From the NCBI RefSeq assembly GCF_029433095.1, contig NZ_JARNTX010000002.1:806001-870000 (forward strand): 64,000 nt of DNA. The letters run 5' to 3'. Below, in pieces: positions 7,696 to 17,009 of the stretch. The DNA comes from Hymenobacter sp. YC55 (GTDB lineage: Bacteria > Bacteroidota > Bacteroidia > Cytophagales > Hymenobacteraceae). Position numbers and translations under genes: made by a program. The notes under the pieces are model-generated. The model was given only the letters and a program-made list of their open reading frames with translations, had not been told where the DNA came from and made no database searches. The stretch's first letter is position 1. Each line of letters opens with the position of its first letter.

Positions 7696-8835
7696 TTATT
7701 TAAGAAGCGTACGAGCAATTACCAGTTTTTGAATTTCGGAAGTGCCTTCGCCAATCGTGCAAAGCTTGGCGTCACGGTAAAACTTCTCGGCAGGGTAGTC
7801 CTTTGTGTAGCCATAGCCCCCGAAAATTTGAACGCCCTCATTCGCAGTTCTAACTGCCACTTCTGAAGCATATAATTTGGCCATTGCTGATTCCCGGTTC
7901 ACATTAAGGCCACGGTCCTTCATATCAGCAGCTCGGTAAGTAAGCAAGGATGCTGCTTCTATTTCAGTAGCCATGTCAGCTAGCTTAAACCCAATACCTT
8001 GGAAATTACTGATGGGCTGATTGAATTGATGACGCTCTTTCGAATACTGCAAGGCAGCTTCGTAGGCGCCTTGCGCAATACCTAAACTCAGGGCGGCAAT
8101 GCTAATACGTCCGCCGTCAAGCACTTTCAACGACTGCACGAATCCGTCACCAATGTTGCCGATTACGTTTTCCTTTGGTATGCGGCAATCAGTGAAAATC
8201 ATTTCCGCAGTTTCGGAAGCACGCATGCCCAATTTGTCTTCTTTGCGGCCAGCAGTGAAGCCCGGAGTGCCGCGTTCTACAATAAAAGCCGTCATTCCAT
8301 GCGAATCGCCAACTTCACCTGTGCGGGCAATTACCACGGCTACGTTGCCACTCTTGCCGTGAGTAATAAAATTCTTAGCTCCATTCAATACATAGTACTC
8401 TCCGTCCTCAACGGCGACAGTACGCATGTTGCCAGCGTCAGAGCCAGTATTAGGCTCGGTCAGGCCCCAGGCACCGATCCACTCGCCCGATGCTAGCTTT
8501 GGCAGGTATTTAGATTTTTGGGCTTCAGAGGCATGTTGCAAAATATGGCCAGTGCACAACGAGTTATGAGCCGCCATGCTTAAGCCAATGCTGCCATCAA
8601 TCTTCGATAATTCAGCAATAGCCGTGACATATTCCGTGTAGCCGAAACCAGCGCCACCATATTCCAGCGGTACTAGCACGCCCATTAAGCCTAGCTCGCC
8701 TAACTTGCGGAAAATATCAAGAGGAAATTCTTGAGACTCGTCCCACTTCATCATGTGGGGTCTAATATGATGCGCGCCGAAGTCACGCACCATTTGGGCA
8801 ATCATTGTCTGGTTTTCAGTAGCGACCAGTTCCAT
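7696..8835 (-). CDS. Acyl-CoA dehydrogenase
   Basis: 379 residues, the usual length of a soluble FAD-dependent acyl-CoA dehydrogenase. It oxidises an acyl-CoA to the 2-enoyl-CoA and passes electrons to electron-transfer flavoprotein. Visible signatures: the FAD/substrate segment EWIGAWGLTEPNTGSDAGNM, the helix QGIGFKLADMATEIEAASLL, the QIFGGYGYTKDYPAEKFYRD motif and the catalytic Glu363 in IGEGTSEIQ. The Glu position is that of short/medium-chain enzymes. It may serve fatty-acid or branched-chain amino-acid breakdown; the gene is isolated, so context does not decide. Confidence 0.95.
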   Translation of the reverse strand: MELVATENQTMIAQMVRDFGAHHIRPHMMKWDESQEFPLDIFRKLGELGLMGVLVPLEYGGAGFGYTEYVTAIAELSKIDGSIGLSMAAHNSLCTGHILQHASEAQKSKYLPKLASGEWIGAWGLTEPNTGSDAGNMRTVAVEDGEYYVLNGAKNFITHGKSGNVAVVIARTGEVGDSHGMTAFIVERGTPGFTAGRKEDKLGMRASETAEMIFTDCRIPKENVIGNIGDGFVQSLKVLDGGRISIAALSLGIAQGAYEAALQYSKERHQFNQPISNFQGIGFKLADMATEIEAASLLTYRAADMKDRGLNVNRESAMAKLYASEVAVRTANEGVQIFGGYGYTKDYPAEKFYRDAKLCTIGEGTSEIQKLVIARTLLK

Positions 8836-9071
8836 GAGCGAAAGAGTAAGAAGGGTGGGAATTTAGAGTAGTAACTAGACGGGGGTAATTTTGGGTTCAT
8901 AAAGGTACGATTTTGGCTTGTCTCCAGTTAGGTATAGGATTTCGGCTAGAGACAGCAATTTTGAAAGGGCGTACCAATTGGGTTACTTTGAGGGTTTTTA
9001 GCTGATTTTTACTTGACTAAACGCGGCTCTATATAGGGCGCGTCCTTTCATTTTTCCGGTTTCTTGCCTGC

Positions 9072-9977
9072 ATGCAACAATTTGCCTTCTATTCCCTTTC
9101 TCGCCTTTGGGTGCTGTGCATACCAATTCTGCTGTTGCTATCTGCATGCGGTACAACCCGTGTTTATAACCAGCGCACTATGTTCCGGCTCAGTGACGGT
9201 AAAGGGTTGGATACAACCCGACTACGCGGTGTAGTAAATCGGGTAAATCGGAACTATATTATTCAGCCGAACGATTTGTTGGCTGTGCGGGTGTATACAA
9301 ATAACGGTGAACGAATTATCGATCCTAATGGAGAACTGCAGTTTGGTGCCCCTGCAGGTATGTTGCCTACGGGAACCAATGGAAGCCGTACGCTAGCAAC
9401 AGGCACAGGGCAGCCCACACAGGCTGGGGATTCAGAGTTTACGGTGCAAACTGATGGTACGGTGCGTTTGCCTTTAATAAATAGAGTTAGCATAACTGGC
9501 TACACTTTATTACAAGCGGATAGTTTGCTGAAAGTGCGCTATGAAGAATTCTACAAAGGAGTATTTGTCGTTACTCGTGTGACAAATAGCCGAGTGGTAG
9601 TGTTGGGATCAGTTGGTGGCCGAATTATACCATTGGTGAATGACAATATGAACTTAATAGAAGTGTTAGCTGCTGCAGGCGGTATTGATGGCAATGGCGG
9701 AGGTGGAACATCTCTTTATCGCTCTGGTGGTAAAGCTTCCAATATCCGTATTATCCGCGGTGATTTAAAAAACCCTCAGGTAGAACAAATAGACTTAACT
9801 ACAATAAACGGTATGCGTCGTGCTAACATTCAGGTTGAACCCAATGATATCATTTATATCGAGCCTGTACGTCGCCCTTTCTCTGACGCTTTAACTGATG
9901 CTAGTCCGGTAATAAGCTTGACAAGTGTACTTGTTGGTACCCTCCTCGCTATTATTAGTATTAGTCGAACATTTTAA
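9072..9977 (+). CDS. Polysaccharide export outer-membrane lipoprotein (Wza/BexD-like)
   Basis: 301 residues with a lipoprotein signal (LLLLSACGTTR, lipidated Cys26), a Poly_export domain starting IIQPNDLLAVRVYT, and an SLBB-type segment (RVVVLGSVGGRIIPLVNDN, LIEVLAAAGGI). A long Gly/Thr-rich insertion (about residues 90-120) sits inside the export domain. The C-terminus ends in a hydrophobic stretch (LTSVLVGTLLAIISI), where Wza has its membrane helix. Such proteins form the outer-membrane channel for capsule or exopolysaccharide. The next two genes encode the matching kinase and phosphatase, forming a probable operon. Confidence 0.93.
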   Translation: MQQFAFYSLSRLWVLCIPILLLLSACGTTRVYNQRTMFRLSDGKGLDTTRLRGVVNRVNRNYIIQPNDLLAVRVYTNNGERIIDPNGELQFGAPAGMLPTGTNGSRTLATGTGQPTQAGDSEFTVQTDGTVRLPLINRVSITGYTLLQADSLLKVRYEEFYKGVFVVTRVTNSRVVVLGSVGGRIIPLVNDNMNLIEVLAAAGGIDGNGGGGTSLYRSGGKASNIRIIRGDLKNPQVEQIDLTTINGMRRANIQVEPNDIIYIEPVRRPFSDALTDASPVISLTSVLVGTLLAIISISRTF

Positions 9978-10042
9978 GTGAGCTTAGCGGGTTAGCTGCT
10001 GTTTAATATAATTGTCTACACTGAATTTCCTTATTTCACTAA

Positions 10043-12517
10043 ATGGCTGTTAACGAAAACGCCGAGCTTGAAGAGCTAATCCGTAATGCGACCGGTGGGG
10101 GTGTGAATACACCAATTACCGAACCAGAACTAACAGATGAAGGTGACGGGTTAGACTTTGATACACTGCTGTTAGTGGCGAGACGCAGCTTGCTCTGGCT
10201 AATACTGTTAGTTGGGCTTGGCTTAACAGGGTCTTGGTTATTCCTGCGCTATACGAAACCAATTTACCGCTCATCATCTATTCTAAAAATAGATGAGAAA
10301 ACCGAAGCTGGAGCATTAGGATTAGGCGGGCCACTTGGATCAAGTGTTGATAATCAAAAAAGTATAAATAAACTGTCAGGAGAAGTCGAGCTAATAAAAT
10401 CAAATATTATTTATCGTCGGCTACGTGATTCTTTAGATCTAAAAGTAAACTATTACGAAGAAGGAACAGTGTTGGAGTCGGAATTATATGGTATTTCACC
10501 TTTCCGCGTAGAGTACAAAGGTGAAGTAATTTACAATACTAAATTTAATTTAGATTTCATTGGTTCTCAGAGATTCCGACTTAATTATTTAGCAGGAGGT
10601 CGAGAATTTATTTCAGAGCATATATTAAATCAGCCTTTTCAAATTGAGGGGATGACTATAATAGTTCGTCCTAGCTATTTCTTTAATAAGAATGTTTTAG
10701 AGCGTAAATATCATTTTATAATCAATGACGAAGGTGCTATAAACGGTTATCTTGACCGCAATTTGTTAGTTGAAATAGTAAACCCCAGCGCAAACACTAT
10801 TCAAATTTCCTTTCAAGAGTTTAATCCTGCTAAGGCGCGAGCTATTGTTAATAAGATTGATACAGTTTATTTACAAGAAAAACTGCTGCAAAAGCAAGCT
10901 GGATATGCTAAGACATTACAGTTTTTAGATCAGCAGCTTGGTGAAAACGGTCAAAACTTACAAGGCGCTGCGAAAGACTTGCAGAATTTTGTAAAGAGGA
11001 CAAAAACATATGACGTTCGGTCAAATGTGGCCGAGTTAAAAGGCCGTGTTGAAAAGCTTGAGGAAGAGCAACAGCTTCTTGCTGATAAACAGCAATTATT
11101 GGAAGATTTATCGGCTATGGTGGAACGCGGAAGTTTGGCTTCACGCGAAGACATTACTATAGAAGAAAGCATTCCTGGTTTGATTACGCTTGCCGATGCG
11201 CAACTTTCACAACAACTCGGCGAGTTGAATACTATGTTGTTTGATCTGCGCCGAGTGGAGCGGTCTAATCGCGAAACCACGGAAGCTGTGCAGTCACGCA
11301 AGGATCGAATCGATTATATCAAGAGCAACATTAGGCGGACTTTAGCTCAGAGCCAACTTCAGCTTCGTAAGCAAGCAGCGAAGCTGAATCGTCAGCGTGA
11401 TAAATACGACGCTGAGTTACAGCGTTTGCCTGAAAGAGCCACTGAGGAAGATCAGTTGAAGCGCCCATTAGCACTATATGAAAATACGTATACTATGCTA
11501 ATGGGTAAGAAAGCCGACTTCAACATGGCTATAGCGGGTACCACTCCGGATTTTCAGATTCTTTCGCCAGCTAGTATGCCTGGTGAACCCATCTCACCGG
11601 TACGGCTGATGGTGTATGCTATAGGGCTGGCAAGCGGTATCGTGCTAGGCTTAGGCTTGATTGCTGTTCGTTATCTCATGCACAATACTGTAACCAATGT
11701 GCGTGAACTAGAGCGTGCTACTACGGCATCGGTACTTGGAGTAATTCCGACCTATGACAAAGAAAAAATGGCAGTGTCGAGGCTGGTAGTTGACAAAAGT
11801 CCTAAGTCTGCTATTAGCGAATCAATACGTTCTATTCGTACTAATTTGGATTTCATAAGCTCTTCTAAGAAGAAGCGGATGATTTCGGTCACATCAACTG
11901 TATCTGGGGAGGGCAAGACGTTTGTGTCTGTAAATCTAGGTGGAATCATCGCCTTATCAGAACAGCGTGTTGTGATTTTAGATCTAGATATGCGTAAGCC
12001 TAAAGTTAATTTGGCTTTTGGGGCGGAAAATGTAAAAGGTATTAGTACTATTCTTATTGATAAGCACACTGTGTTAGAGTGTGTCCAACATACTCCCATC
12101 CCTACACTTGACTTTATTTCTGCGGGTCCAACCCCACCTAATCCATCAGAGTTGATATTGAGTCAACGGTTTGATGAGATGCTAGCTGAGTTACATCAAG
12201 TCTATGATGTAATACTTATTGATACCCCACCCGTAGGACTCGTGACGGATGGTATTCTAATAATGCGCAAAGCTGACATACCGATATATATTGTGCGTGC
12301 CAACTATTCGAAGAAATCATTTTTGAAAAATATCAATAAGCTCATTCGGGCAAATGGCTTTACTCGGCTTTGTACTATATTAAATGATGCCCGTGCAACA
12401 GGCCTTTACGGTTATGGCTATGGCTATGGCTATGGTTATGGTTATGGCCAAGGGTATTATGATGACGCCAAGCCTGTAGAAAGCACGCTAACCCGACTGC
12501 GGAAACGTTTCTCCTGA
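10043..12517 (+). CDS. Wzc-like polysaccharide co-polymerase and tyrosine autokinase
   Basis: 824 residues. Order: a cytoplasmic acidic N-terminus, TM1 (about 49-68), a periplasmic Wzz domain with long coiled coils (about 285-460), TM2 (about 519-543), then a BY-kinase domain with Walker A (SGEGKT, Lys625), Walker A' (VILDLDMRKP) and Walker B (VILIDTPPVG). The tail carries a Tyr cluster, LYGYGYGYGYGYGYGQGYY, the likely autophosphorylation site. The kinase governs chain length and export of capsule or EPS through the Wza-like channel. Its first half is strikingly AT-rich (16 G/C in the 60 bases from 10501), suggesting acquisition or relaxed composition typical of surface-polysaccharide genes. 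Confidence 0.95.
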   Translation: MAVNENAELEELIRNATGGGVNTPITEPELTDEGDGLDFDTLLLVARRSLLWLILLVGLGLTGSWLFLRYTKPIYRSSSILKIDEKTEAGALGLGGPLGSSVDNQKSINKLSGEVELIKSNIIYRRLRDSLDLKVNYYEEGTVLESELYGISPFRVEYKGEVIYNTKFNLDFIGSQRFRLNYLAGGREFISEHILNQPFQIEGMTIIVRPSYFFNKNVLERKYHFIINDEGAINGYLDRNLLVEIVNPSANTIQISFQEFNPAKARAIVNKIDTVYLQEKLLQKQAGYAKTLQFLDQQLGENGQNLQGAAKDLQNFVKRTKTYDVRSNVAELKGRVEKLEEEQQLLADKQQLLEDLSAMVERGSLASREDITIEESIPGLITLADAQLSQQLGELNTMLFDLRRVERSNRETTEAVQSRKDRIDYIKSNIRRTLAQSQLQLRKQAAKLNRQRDKYDAELQRLPERATEEDQLKRPLALYENTYTMLMGKKADFNMAIAGTTPDFQILSPASMPGEPISPVRLMVYAIGLASGIVLGLGLIAVRYLMHNTVTNVRELERATTASVLGVIPTYDKEKMAVSRLVVDKSPKSAISESIRSIRTNLDFISSSKKKRMISVTSTVSGEGKTFVSVNLGGIIALSEQRVVILDLDMRKPKVNLAFGAENVKGISTILIDKHTVLECVQHTPIPTLDFISAGPTPPNPSELILSQRFDEMLAELHQVYDVILIDTPPVGLVTDGILIMRKADIPIYIVRANYSKKSFLKNINKLIRANGFTRLCTILNDARATGLYGYGYGYGYGYGYGQGYYDDAKPVESTLTRLRKRFS
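12410..12445 (+). repeat. Six tandem GGYTAT hexamers encoding the Gly-Tyr tail of the Wzc-like kinase
   Basis: Six consecutive 6-base units (GGTTAT or GGCTAT) encode alternating Gly-Tyr. Because the unit is a multiple of three, slippage would add or remove Gly-Tyr pairs without breaking the frame, changing the number of phosphorylatable tyrosines. Confidence 0.9.
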
Positions 12518-12537
12518 TACCATTTTCGACCTTTCGT

Positions 12538-13308
12538 ATGGTATCGTTATTGCAAAGATGGTTTGGTAGTAAACCAGCTACAGCTGGATCGTCAGCTAAG
12601 GGCTTAGGTCTCTTAGAAACTGATATGCATTCGCATTTGCTACCTGGGCTTGATGACGGCGCTGAAACAGTAGAGCACTCAGTTGAACTGCTGCGAGAAT
12701 TGCGGGCATTGGGTTACCGCAAGTTGGTCATGACGCCTCATATCATGGGTGATTTCTACAAAAACACCCCTGAAGGCATCCAGGCTGCTTTGGTTGCTGT
12801 GCAACGTGCTGCTACAGCAGCTGGCTTAACGGATATGGAGTTAGAGTGTGCTGCTGAGTACTACCTGGATGAATGGTTTGGTCAGCGTCTAGACCGGGAA
12901 GATGAGCTACTTACGTTTGGTGGGACCAAGCGGTATTTGTTATTTGAAACAAGCTATATCAACGAGCCTTTTAATTTAGCTGAGACCGTATTCCGGCTAC
13001 AAAGCATGGGATATCAGCCTGTGTTGGCACACCCCGAGCGGTACACGTATTTTTACGGACGTTTTGACGATCTGAAAAGATTACGCGAGAATGGGGCTCT
13101 GTTGCAGCTAAATCTCAATTCGCTTGCTGGTTACTATTCATCCGGTGCTAAAAGAGTAGCGGAAAAACTAATAGATGCCCAGATGGTCGATATGGTAGGC
13201 ACCGATGCGCATAACATCAAGCACATTACTATGTTGCGGGACAAAACATTATCTACAGAATACTTGGGGAAGTTGCTTGAACTGCCTCTGCTGAATAACA
13301 CTTTATAG
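12538..13308 (+). CDS. CpsB/YwqE-type tyrosine-protein phosphatase (PHP fold)
   Basis: 256 residues. Metal-binding motifs of the PHP family are in order: DMHSHLLPGLDDGA (His31, His33), MTPHI, ECAAEYYLD, LLFETSY, VLAHPERY and MVGTDAHN. CpsB-type enzymes are Mn-dependent phosphatases that remove phosphate from the tyrosine tail of the cognate capsule kinase, resetting the export cycle. The gene starts 20 bases after the Wzc-like gene, so kinase and phosphatase are almost certainly co-expressed. An N-terminal extension of about 25 residues precedes the catalytic domain. Confidence 0.95.
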   Translation: MVSLLQRWFGSKPATAGSSAKGLGLLETDMHSHLLPGLDDGAETVEHSVELLRELRALGYRKLVMTPHIMGDFYKNTPEGIQAALVAVQRAATAAGLTDMELECAAEYYLDEWFGQRLDREDELLTFGGTKRYLLFETSYINEPFNLAETVFRLQSMGYQPVLAHPERYTYFYGRFDDLKRLRENGALLQLNLNSLAGYYSSGAKRVAEKLIDAQMVDMVGTDAHNIKHITMLRDKTLSTEYLGKLLELPLLNNTL

Positions 13309-13336
13309 ATAGTTGAATGGTTAAGTCATTAGCTGG

Positions 13337-13364
13337 TTGCCGTTCATTTTAACTTATACTTTTG
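13337..13364 (+). promoter_or_regulatory. Bacteroidota-type promoter upstream of the epimerase gene
   Basis: TTG at 13337-13339 and TACTTTTG at 13357-13364 are spaced by 17 bases, fitting the Bacteroidota consensus. The ATG follows at 13401, so the epimerase is probably transcribed separately from the capsule operon. Confidence 0.6.
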
Positions 13365-13400
13365 AACGAATAGTCGGTTAATAATTCATCTGTTCATCCT

Positions 13401-14408
13401 ATGGTTTTTGTCACTGGTGGTAGTGGTCTGGTTGGAAGTTTTTTGATTCCGGCGCTAATAGAGCGGGGACTGCCAGTACGCGCGCTGTATCGGAAACAAA
13501 TACCAACAATTAACGCAACGGAGGCAGTGGAATGGGTGGAAGGAGACGTACGTGATTCTGCCTTGTTGAAAATTGCTCTCGAAGGTGCATCGCACGTATT
13601 TCACTGCGCTGGTCTTGTTTCATATGCGCCGCAAGATGAGGAGGCATTGCTGCAAGTGAACGTCGAAGGTACAGCGGCTGTGGTCGACGCTTGTTTGGAG
13701 CGACCCGGACTGCGGCTCTGTCAAGTATCGTCGGTAGCGGCACTAGGAAGTGCGGTTACGGAAGCAGAAGAAGTGCCTATAGTTTCGGTGCCGCAGGTGC
13801 TCGACGAGCAAAGTAAGTGGGATTTAGGAGCAGCGCATGGTGCCTACGCTACTTCGAAATACTTAGCCGAACTGGAAGTGTGGCGCGGCGTATCTGAAGG
13901 CCTTTCAGCTATTATGGTTAACCCATCAGTTATCCTGGGGCCTGCCGATTGGACCCGTAGCAGCACTCGCCTTTTCCGCTATGCCTGGGAGCAACACCAT
14001 TTCTACACGCCTGGCAGCATCAACGTGGTAGATGTGCGGGATGTGGTGGAGATGATGCTGCGTCTCACCTTGGACTTAAACATAAGTGGCGAGCGGTACA
14101 TACTGAATGGCGGTACCTTGCCACTGAAAGAGTTTCTAAGTCGGGCCGCTGCTTGCTTCGGCAAAAAGCCACCTACTATTGCTGTGCCTGATTGGGCAGC
14201 TGAAACTATTTGGCGCTTAGAGCACGTGCGATCCGTGCTAACCGGTGCGCGGCCCCTCATCACCAAAGACACTGCCCGGGCTGGTCGCCGCCCTACTGTA
14301 TACCGCGCCGATAAGGTACAACGCGCTACGGGGCAGTCATTTCGGCCGCTTCAAGACACCATAGAGTGGTGCTGTAATAAGCTAGTGAATAGCGAAACAG
14401 TTAGGTAG
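13401..14408 (+). CDS. NAD-dependent epimerase/dehydratase (extended SDR)
   Basis: 335 residues. The protein opens with the Rossmann nucleotide motif VTGGSGLVG (Gly6, Gly9, Gly12) and has the catalytic Tyr-x3-Lys as YATSK, with a VSSVAAL strand that supplies the catalytic Ser. The overall pattern (VEGDVRD, FHCAGLVSY, VNVEGTAAVVDAC, MVNPSVILGP) is that of extended SDRs related to dihydroflavonol-4-reductase and 3-beta-HSD-like enzymes rather than classical UDP-sugar epimerases. The substrate is unknown. It follows the capsule genes but has its own promoter, so a role in sugar-nucleotide supply is possible, not shown. Confidence 0.92.
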   Translation: MVFVTGGSGLVGSFLIPALIERGLPVRALYRKQIPTINATEAVEWVEGDVRDSALLKIALEGASHVFHCAGLVSYAPQDEEALLQVNVEGTAAVVDACLERPGLRLCQVSSVAALGSAVTEAEEVPIVSVPQVLDEQSKWDLGAAHGAYATSKYLAELEVWRGVSEGLSAIMVNPSVILGPADWTRSSTRLFRYAWEQHHFYTPGSINVVDVRDVVEMMLRLTLDLNISGERYILNGGTLPLKEFLSRAAACFGKKPPTIAVPDWAAETIWRLEHVRSVLTGARPLITKDTARAGRRPTVYRADKVQRATGQSFRPLQDTIEWCCNKLVNSETVR

Positions 14409-14608
14409 GCCGCGCTGCTACAGATTCAAGCGCAGTATCTATTCATTTCACTACCTCGACACTACGTTATCTTACCATTTCGGCCTGAACTTGCCGGCCT
14501 CCGGTGCGGTTGTTGTATATTAGGCCATAACCCTTTTGAAGGGCTTTTCTACCCGACTAAGTCTGCTGAGGCTGCCGTTTTGACGGTCTGGCACTTGATT
14601 GTAGCTGA

Positions 14609-16012
14609 ATGAGAATGAACGAAAATTTTGAGGACCGGGACGAGGTATTGGACACCGTGCGCCGTTTCGAGCGAATGGTAGCCAACAATGAGCCCGTCTT
14701 TTTTGATTTGGCCGACTTCGAAAACATCATCGACCATTATACCACCAACACGCAGTACGATAAAGCTTTACAGGCCTGCGAGGCCGCTATTGCCCAATAC
14801 CCATTCAGTACCGAACTCCTCATTGATCGGTCGCAGGTGCTTGCTATGAAAGGCGAGTACACCGCTGCCGCTACCCAGATTGAAAACGTTGCCCAGCTGG
14901 ATCCTGACAATCCGGATGTGGCTGTAACGCGCGGCATTATTGCCACTCAAAAGGGCGATTTTGCCGAAGCAGTAGCATTCTTTCTGCAAGCCACCGAACG
15001 GGCTCCGGACCGCGACGACATTTACTTTAACCTCGGGCTGGCCTACCAGAGTTGGCAGAAGTTTAAGAGTGCCGCCAAGTATTATAAAAAGAGCTTGCGG
15101 CTGAACTTGGAGAACGATGTAGCCGTGCAGGAATTGCTGTATTGCTTGGAAGTAAGCGAGCGGCTGGAAAGCAACCTGGAGTTCTTCCAGCGCTTCACCG
15201 ATGAGGATCCTTATTCGGCAGTAGCGTGGTATAACCTCGGGCAAGCGTATTACCGATTAGAGCAGTTTGATAAGGCAGTAGGCGCCTTTGAGTACGCTAT
15301 CCTCATTGATGCGAAATTTCATGAGGCGCATGCTTACCTAGCCAGCACTTATGTTAGCCAGGAGAAATACCGCGAGGCAATTCAGGAGTTTGAGTTGAGC
15401 CATGAGGAAGGCAAACCGACTCCAGAAGCGCTGTGCAATATTGGGGAGTGTTACGAAAAGCTGCGGCAATGGGACTTGTCGCGCCGTTACTACCAGCGGG
15501 CCATCGACCTGGATCCTGAGATGGACGAAGCCTGGTTTGGTATCGGCATTATCATGAACGAGCAGGAACGGCATTTCGAAGCCATTCACTTCTTTCGAAA
15601 GGCAGTAGAACTGTATGCCGAGAGCGTAGAGTACTGGCTGGCGCTGGCCGCTGCCGAGTATCAGGTTGGCAATGTGGTAAGCGCGCTCGAAGCCTACGAA
15701 AAAGCTACAGAAACCGCACCCGACAACAAAGACGCTTGGCTGAACTGGAGCATCATTCTCTACGAGCAAGGTAATTTCAACGAAGCCATTGATTTGATGC
15801 GCAATGCCGTTGAGGTACAGCCTGGCGAAGCTGAACTGCATTACCGGTTGTGCGCTTACTTGCTAGCCGCGGGCCGCTACCGCGAAGCGTACGAAACCTT
15901 GGAAAACGCTTTGGTTCTCGATTTTGATAAGCACCGACTGCTTTTCGATTACTTCCCGGAGTTAGAGTCGCAGAAGGCATTAGCCCGCCTGATTGACCAG
16001 TACCGGAAATAG
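14609..16012 (+). CDS. Tetratricopeptide-repeat protein
   Basis: 467 residues made almost entirely of TPR units, about ten, such as AVAWYNLGQAYYRLEQFDKA and AWFGIGIIMNEQERHFEA. There is no signal peptide or membrane segment, so it should be cytoplasmic. TPR proteins hold other proteins together; no enzymatic domain is present and the partner cannot be named. The start ATG at 14609 is followed four bases later in frame space by a second Met, so the true start may be 14615. It is a single-gene unit ending in a terminator at 16023-16076. Confidence 0.9.
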   Translation: MRMNENFEDRDEVLDTVRRFERMVANNEPVFFDLADFENIIDHYTTNTQYDKALQACEAAIAQYPFSTELLIDRSQVLAMKGEYTAAATQIENVAQLDPDNPDVAVTRGIIATQKGDFAEAVAFFLQATERAPDRDDIYFNLGLAYQSWQKFKSAAKYYKKSLRLNLENDVAVQELLYCLEVSERLESNLEFFQRFTDEDPYSAVAWYNLGQAYYRLEQFDKAVGAFEYAILIDAKFHEAHAYLASTYVSQEKYREAIQEFELSHEEGKPTPEALCNIGECYEKLRQWDLSRRYYQRAIDLDPEMDEAWFGIGIIMNEQERHFEAIHFFRKAVELYAESVEYWLALAAAEYQVGNVVSALEAYEKATETAPDNKDAWLNWSIILYEQGNFNEAIDLMRNAVEVQPGEAELHYRLCAYLLAAGRYREAYETLENALVLDFDKHRLLFDYFPELESQKALARLIDQYRK

Positions 16013-16022
16013 AGTGGTAAAG

Positions 16023-16076
16023 GCTTGGGGATTTGGTGATTCAGGTAAACTGAACGCTAAGTCCCCAAGCTCTTTT
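16023..16076 (+). terminator. Terminator of the TPR gene
   Basis: A 9-bp perfect stem (16023-16031 with 16062-16070) with a 30-base loop is followed by TCTTTTT. It lies just after the TPR stop codon. Confidence 0.7.
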
Positions 16077-16173
16077 TATGCCTACTATTTTTGCCCGTAC
16101 TTTTGCCGCCATCTTCACTTGCTGTTCTTGAGCTAGCTAAAGGCTGTACTTAAGAACCCAACATCCTAATCGA

Positions 16174-17004
16174 ATGAATTACAACCTCTCTCAACTGCCC
16201 GAACGTACCGATAAACCCCGTGAGCAAGGTTTCACAATGGTAATGGACAAAGGGTTGAGCGTGCGCGAAACCGAAGACTTTTTAGAAGTTGGCGCTCCTT
16301 ACACCGACATCGTGAAGCTAGGCTGGGCCACTTCCTATGTAACGCCGAACCTGAAGCGCAAGTTGGAAGTGTACAAGGAAGCAGGCATCCCGGTTTATTT
16401 CGGTGGCACGTTGTTCGAGGCATTCATCATTCGCAACCAGTTCGACGACTACCGGCGGTTGCTGTCCGAGTTCGGGATGGAGTACGCCGAAGTGTCGGAT
16501 GGTTCTATCGACCTCAACCACGACCGGAAGCTGGAATACATTCGGGAGCTAGCTCAGGATGTGAAGGTGCTATCGGAAGTAGGGTCGAAAGATGCGGAGA
16601 AAATCATTCCGCCCTACAAATGGATTTCACAGATGAAAACCGAACTCGAGGCCGGCGCCGTCAAGGTGATTGGTGAAGCACGCGAGGCCGGCAACGTCGG
16701 CCTGTTCCGGAGTACTGGCGAGGTTCGCTCGGGTCTAGTGGAAGAAATTCTGACCCAGATTCCGTCGGAAAAAATTCTATGGGAAGCTCCGCAGAAAGCG
16801 CAACAGGTATGGTTCATCAAGCTACTTGGTGCCAACGTCAACTTGGGCAATATTGCTCCCAATGAAATAGTGAGCTTGGAAACCATTCGCTTGGGACTGC
16901 GCGGCGATACGTTCACGCACTTCCTAGACATGGACAACGTGGACGAGGATTTTCGGCCAGAGAAGCCTACTGGTAAGCCTGGCACATCTATGCCGCGCGG
17001 GTAA
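16174..17004 (+). CDS. Phosphosulfolactate synthase-like protein (ComA family)
   Basis: 276 residues. The sequence follows the ComA TIM barrel: FTMVMDKGLSVRETEDFLEV, YTDIVKLGWATSYVTP, IPVYFGGTLFEAFIIRNQFD, AEVSDGSIDLNHDRK, EVGSKDAEK, VIGEAREAGNVGLFRSTGEV and the ending IRLGLRGDTFTHF. ComA adds sulfite to phosphoenolpyruvate to form phosphosulfolactate, the first step to coenzyme M in methanogens. Bacteroidota lack coenzyme M but many make sulfonolipids (capnines), whose head group derives from cysteate, so a supply of C3 sulfonate is a reasonable inference. Tandem TAnnTTTG elements (16086-16093, 16098-16105) precede the gene. Start ATG 16174 gives the family length. Confidence 0.88.
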   Translation: MNYNLSQLPERTDKPREQGFTMVMDKGLSVRETEDFLEVGAPYTDIVKLGWATSYVTPNLKRKLEVYKEAGIPVYFGGTLFEAFIIRNQFDDYRRLLSEFGMEYAEVSDGSIDLNHDRKLEYIRELAQDVKVLSEVGSKDAEKIIPPYKWISQMKTELEAGAVKVIGEAREAGNVGLFRSTGEVRSGLVEEILTQIPSEKILWEAPQKAQQVWFIKLLGANVNLGNIAPNEIVSLETIRLGLRGDTFTHFLDMDNVDEDFRPEKPTGKPGTSMPRG

Positions 17005-17009
17005 ACCTC

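Noticed and set aside
12410..12445. Short tandem repeats as a CRISPR array or satellite
   Set aside because: The units are 6 bases with no spacers and encode the kinase tail in frame.
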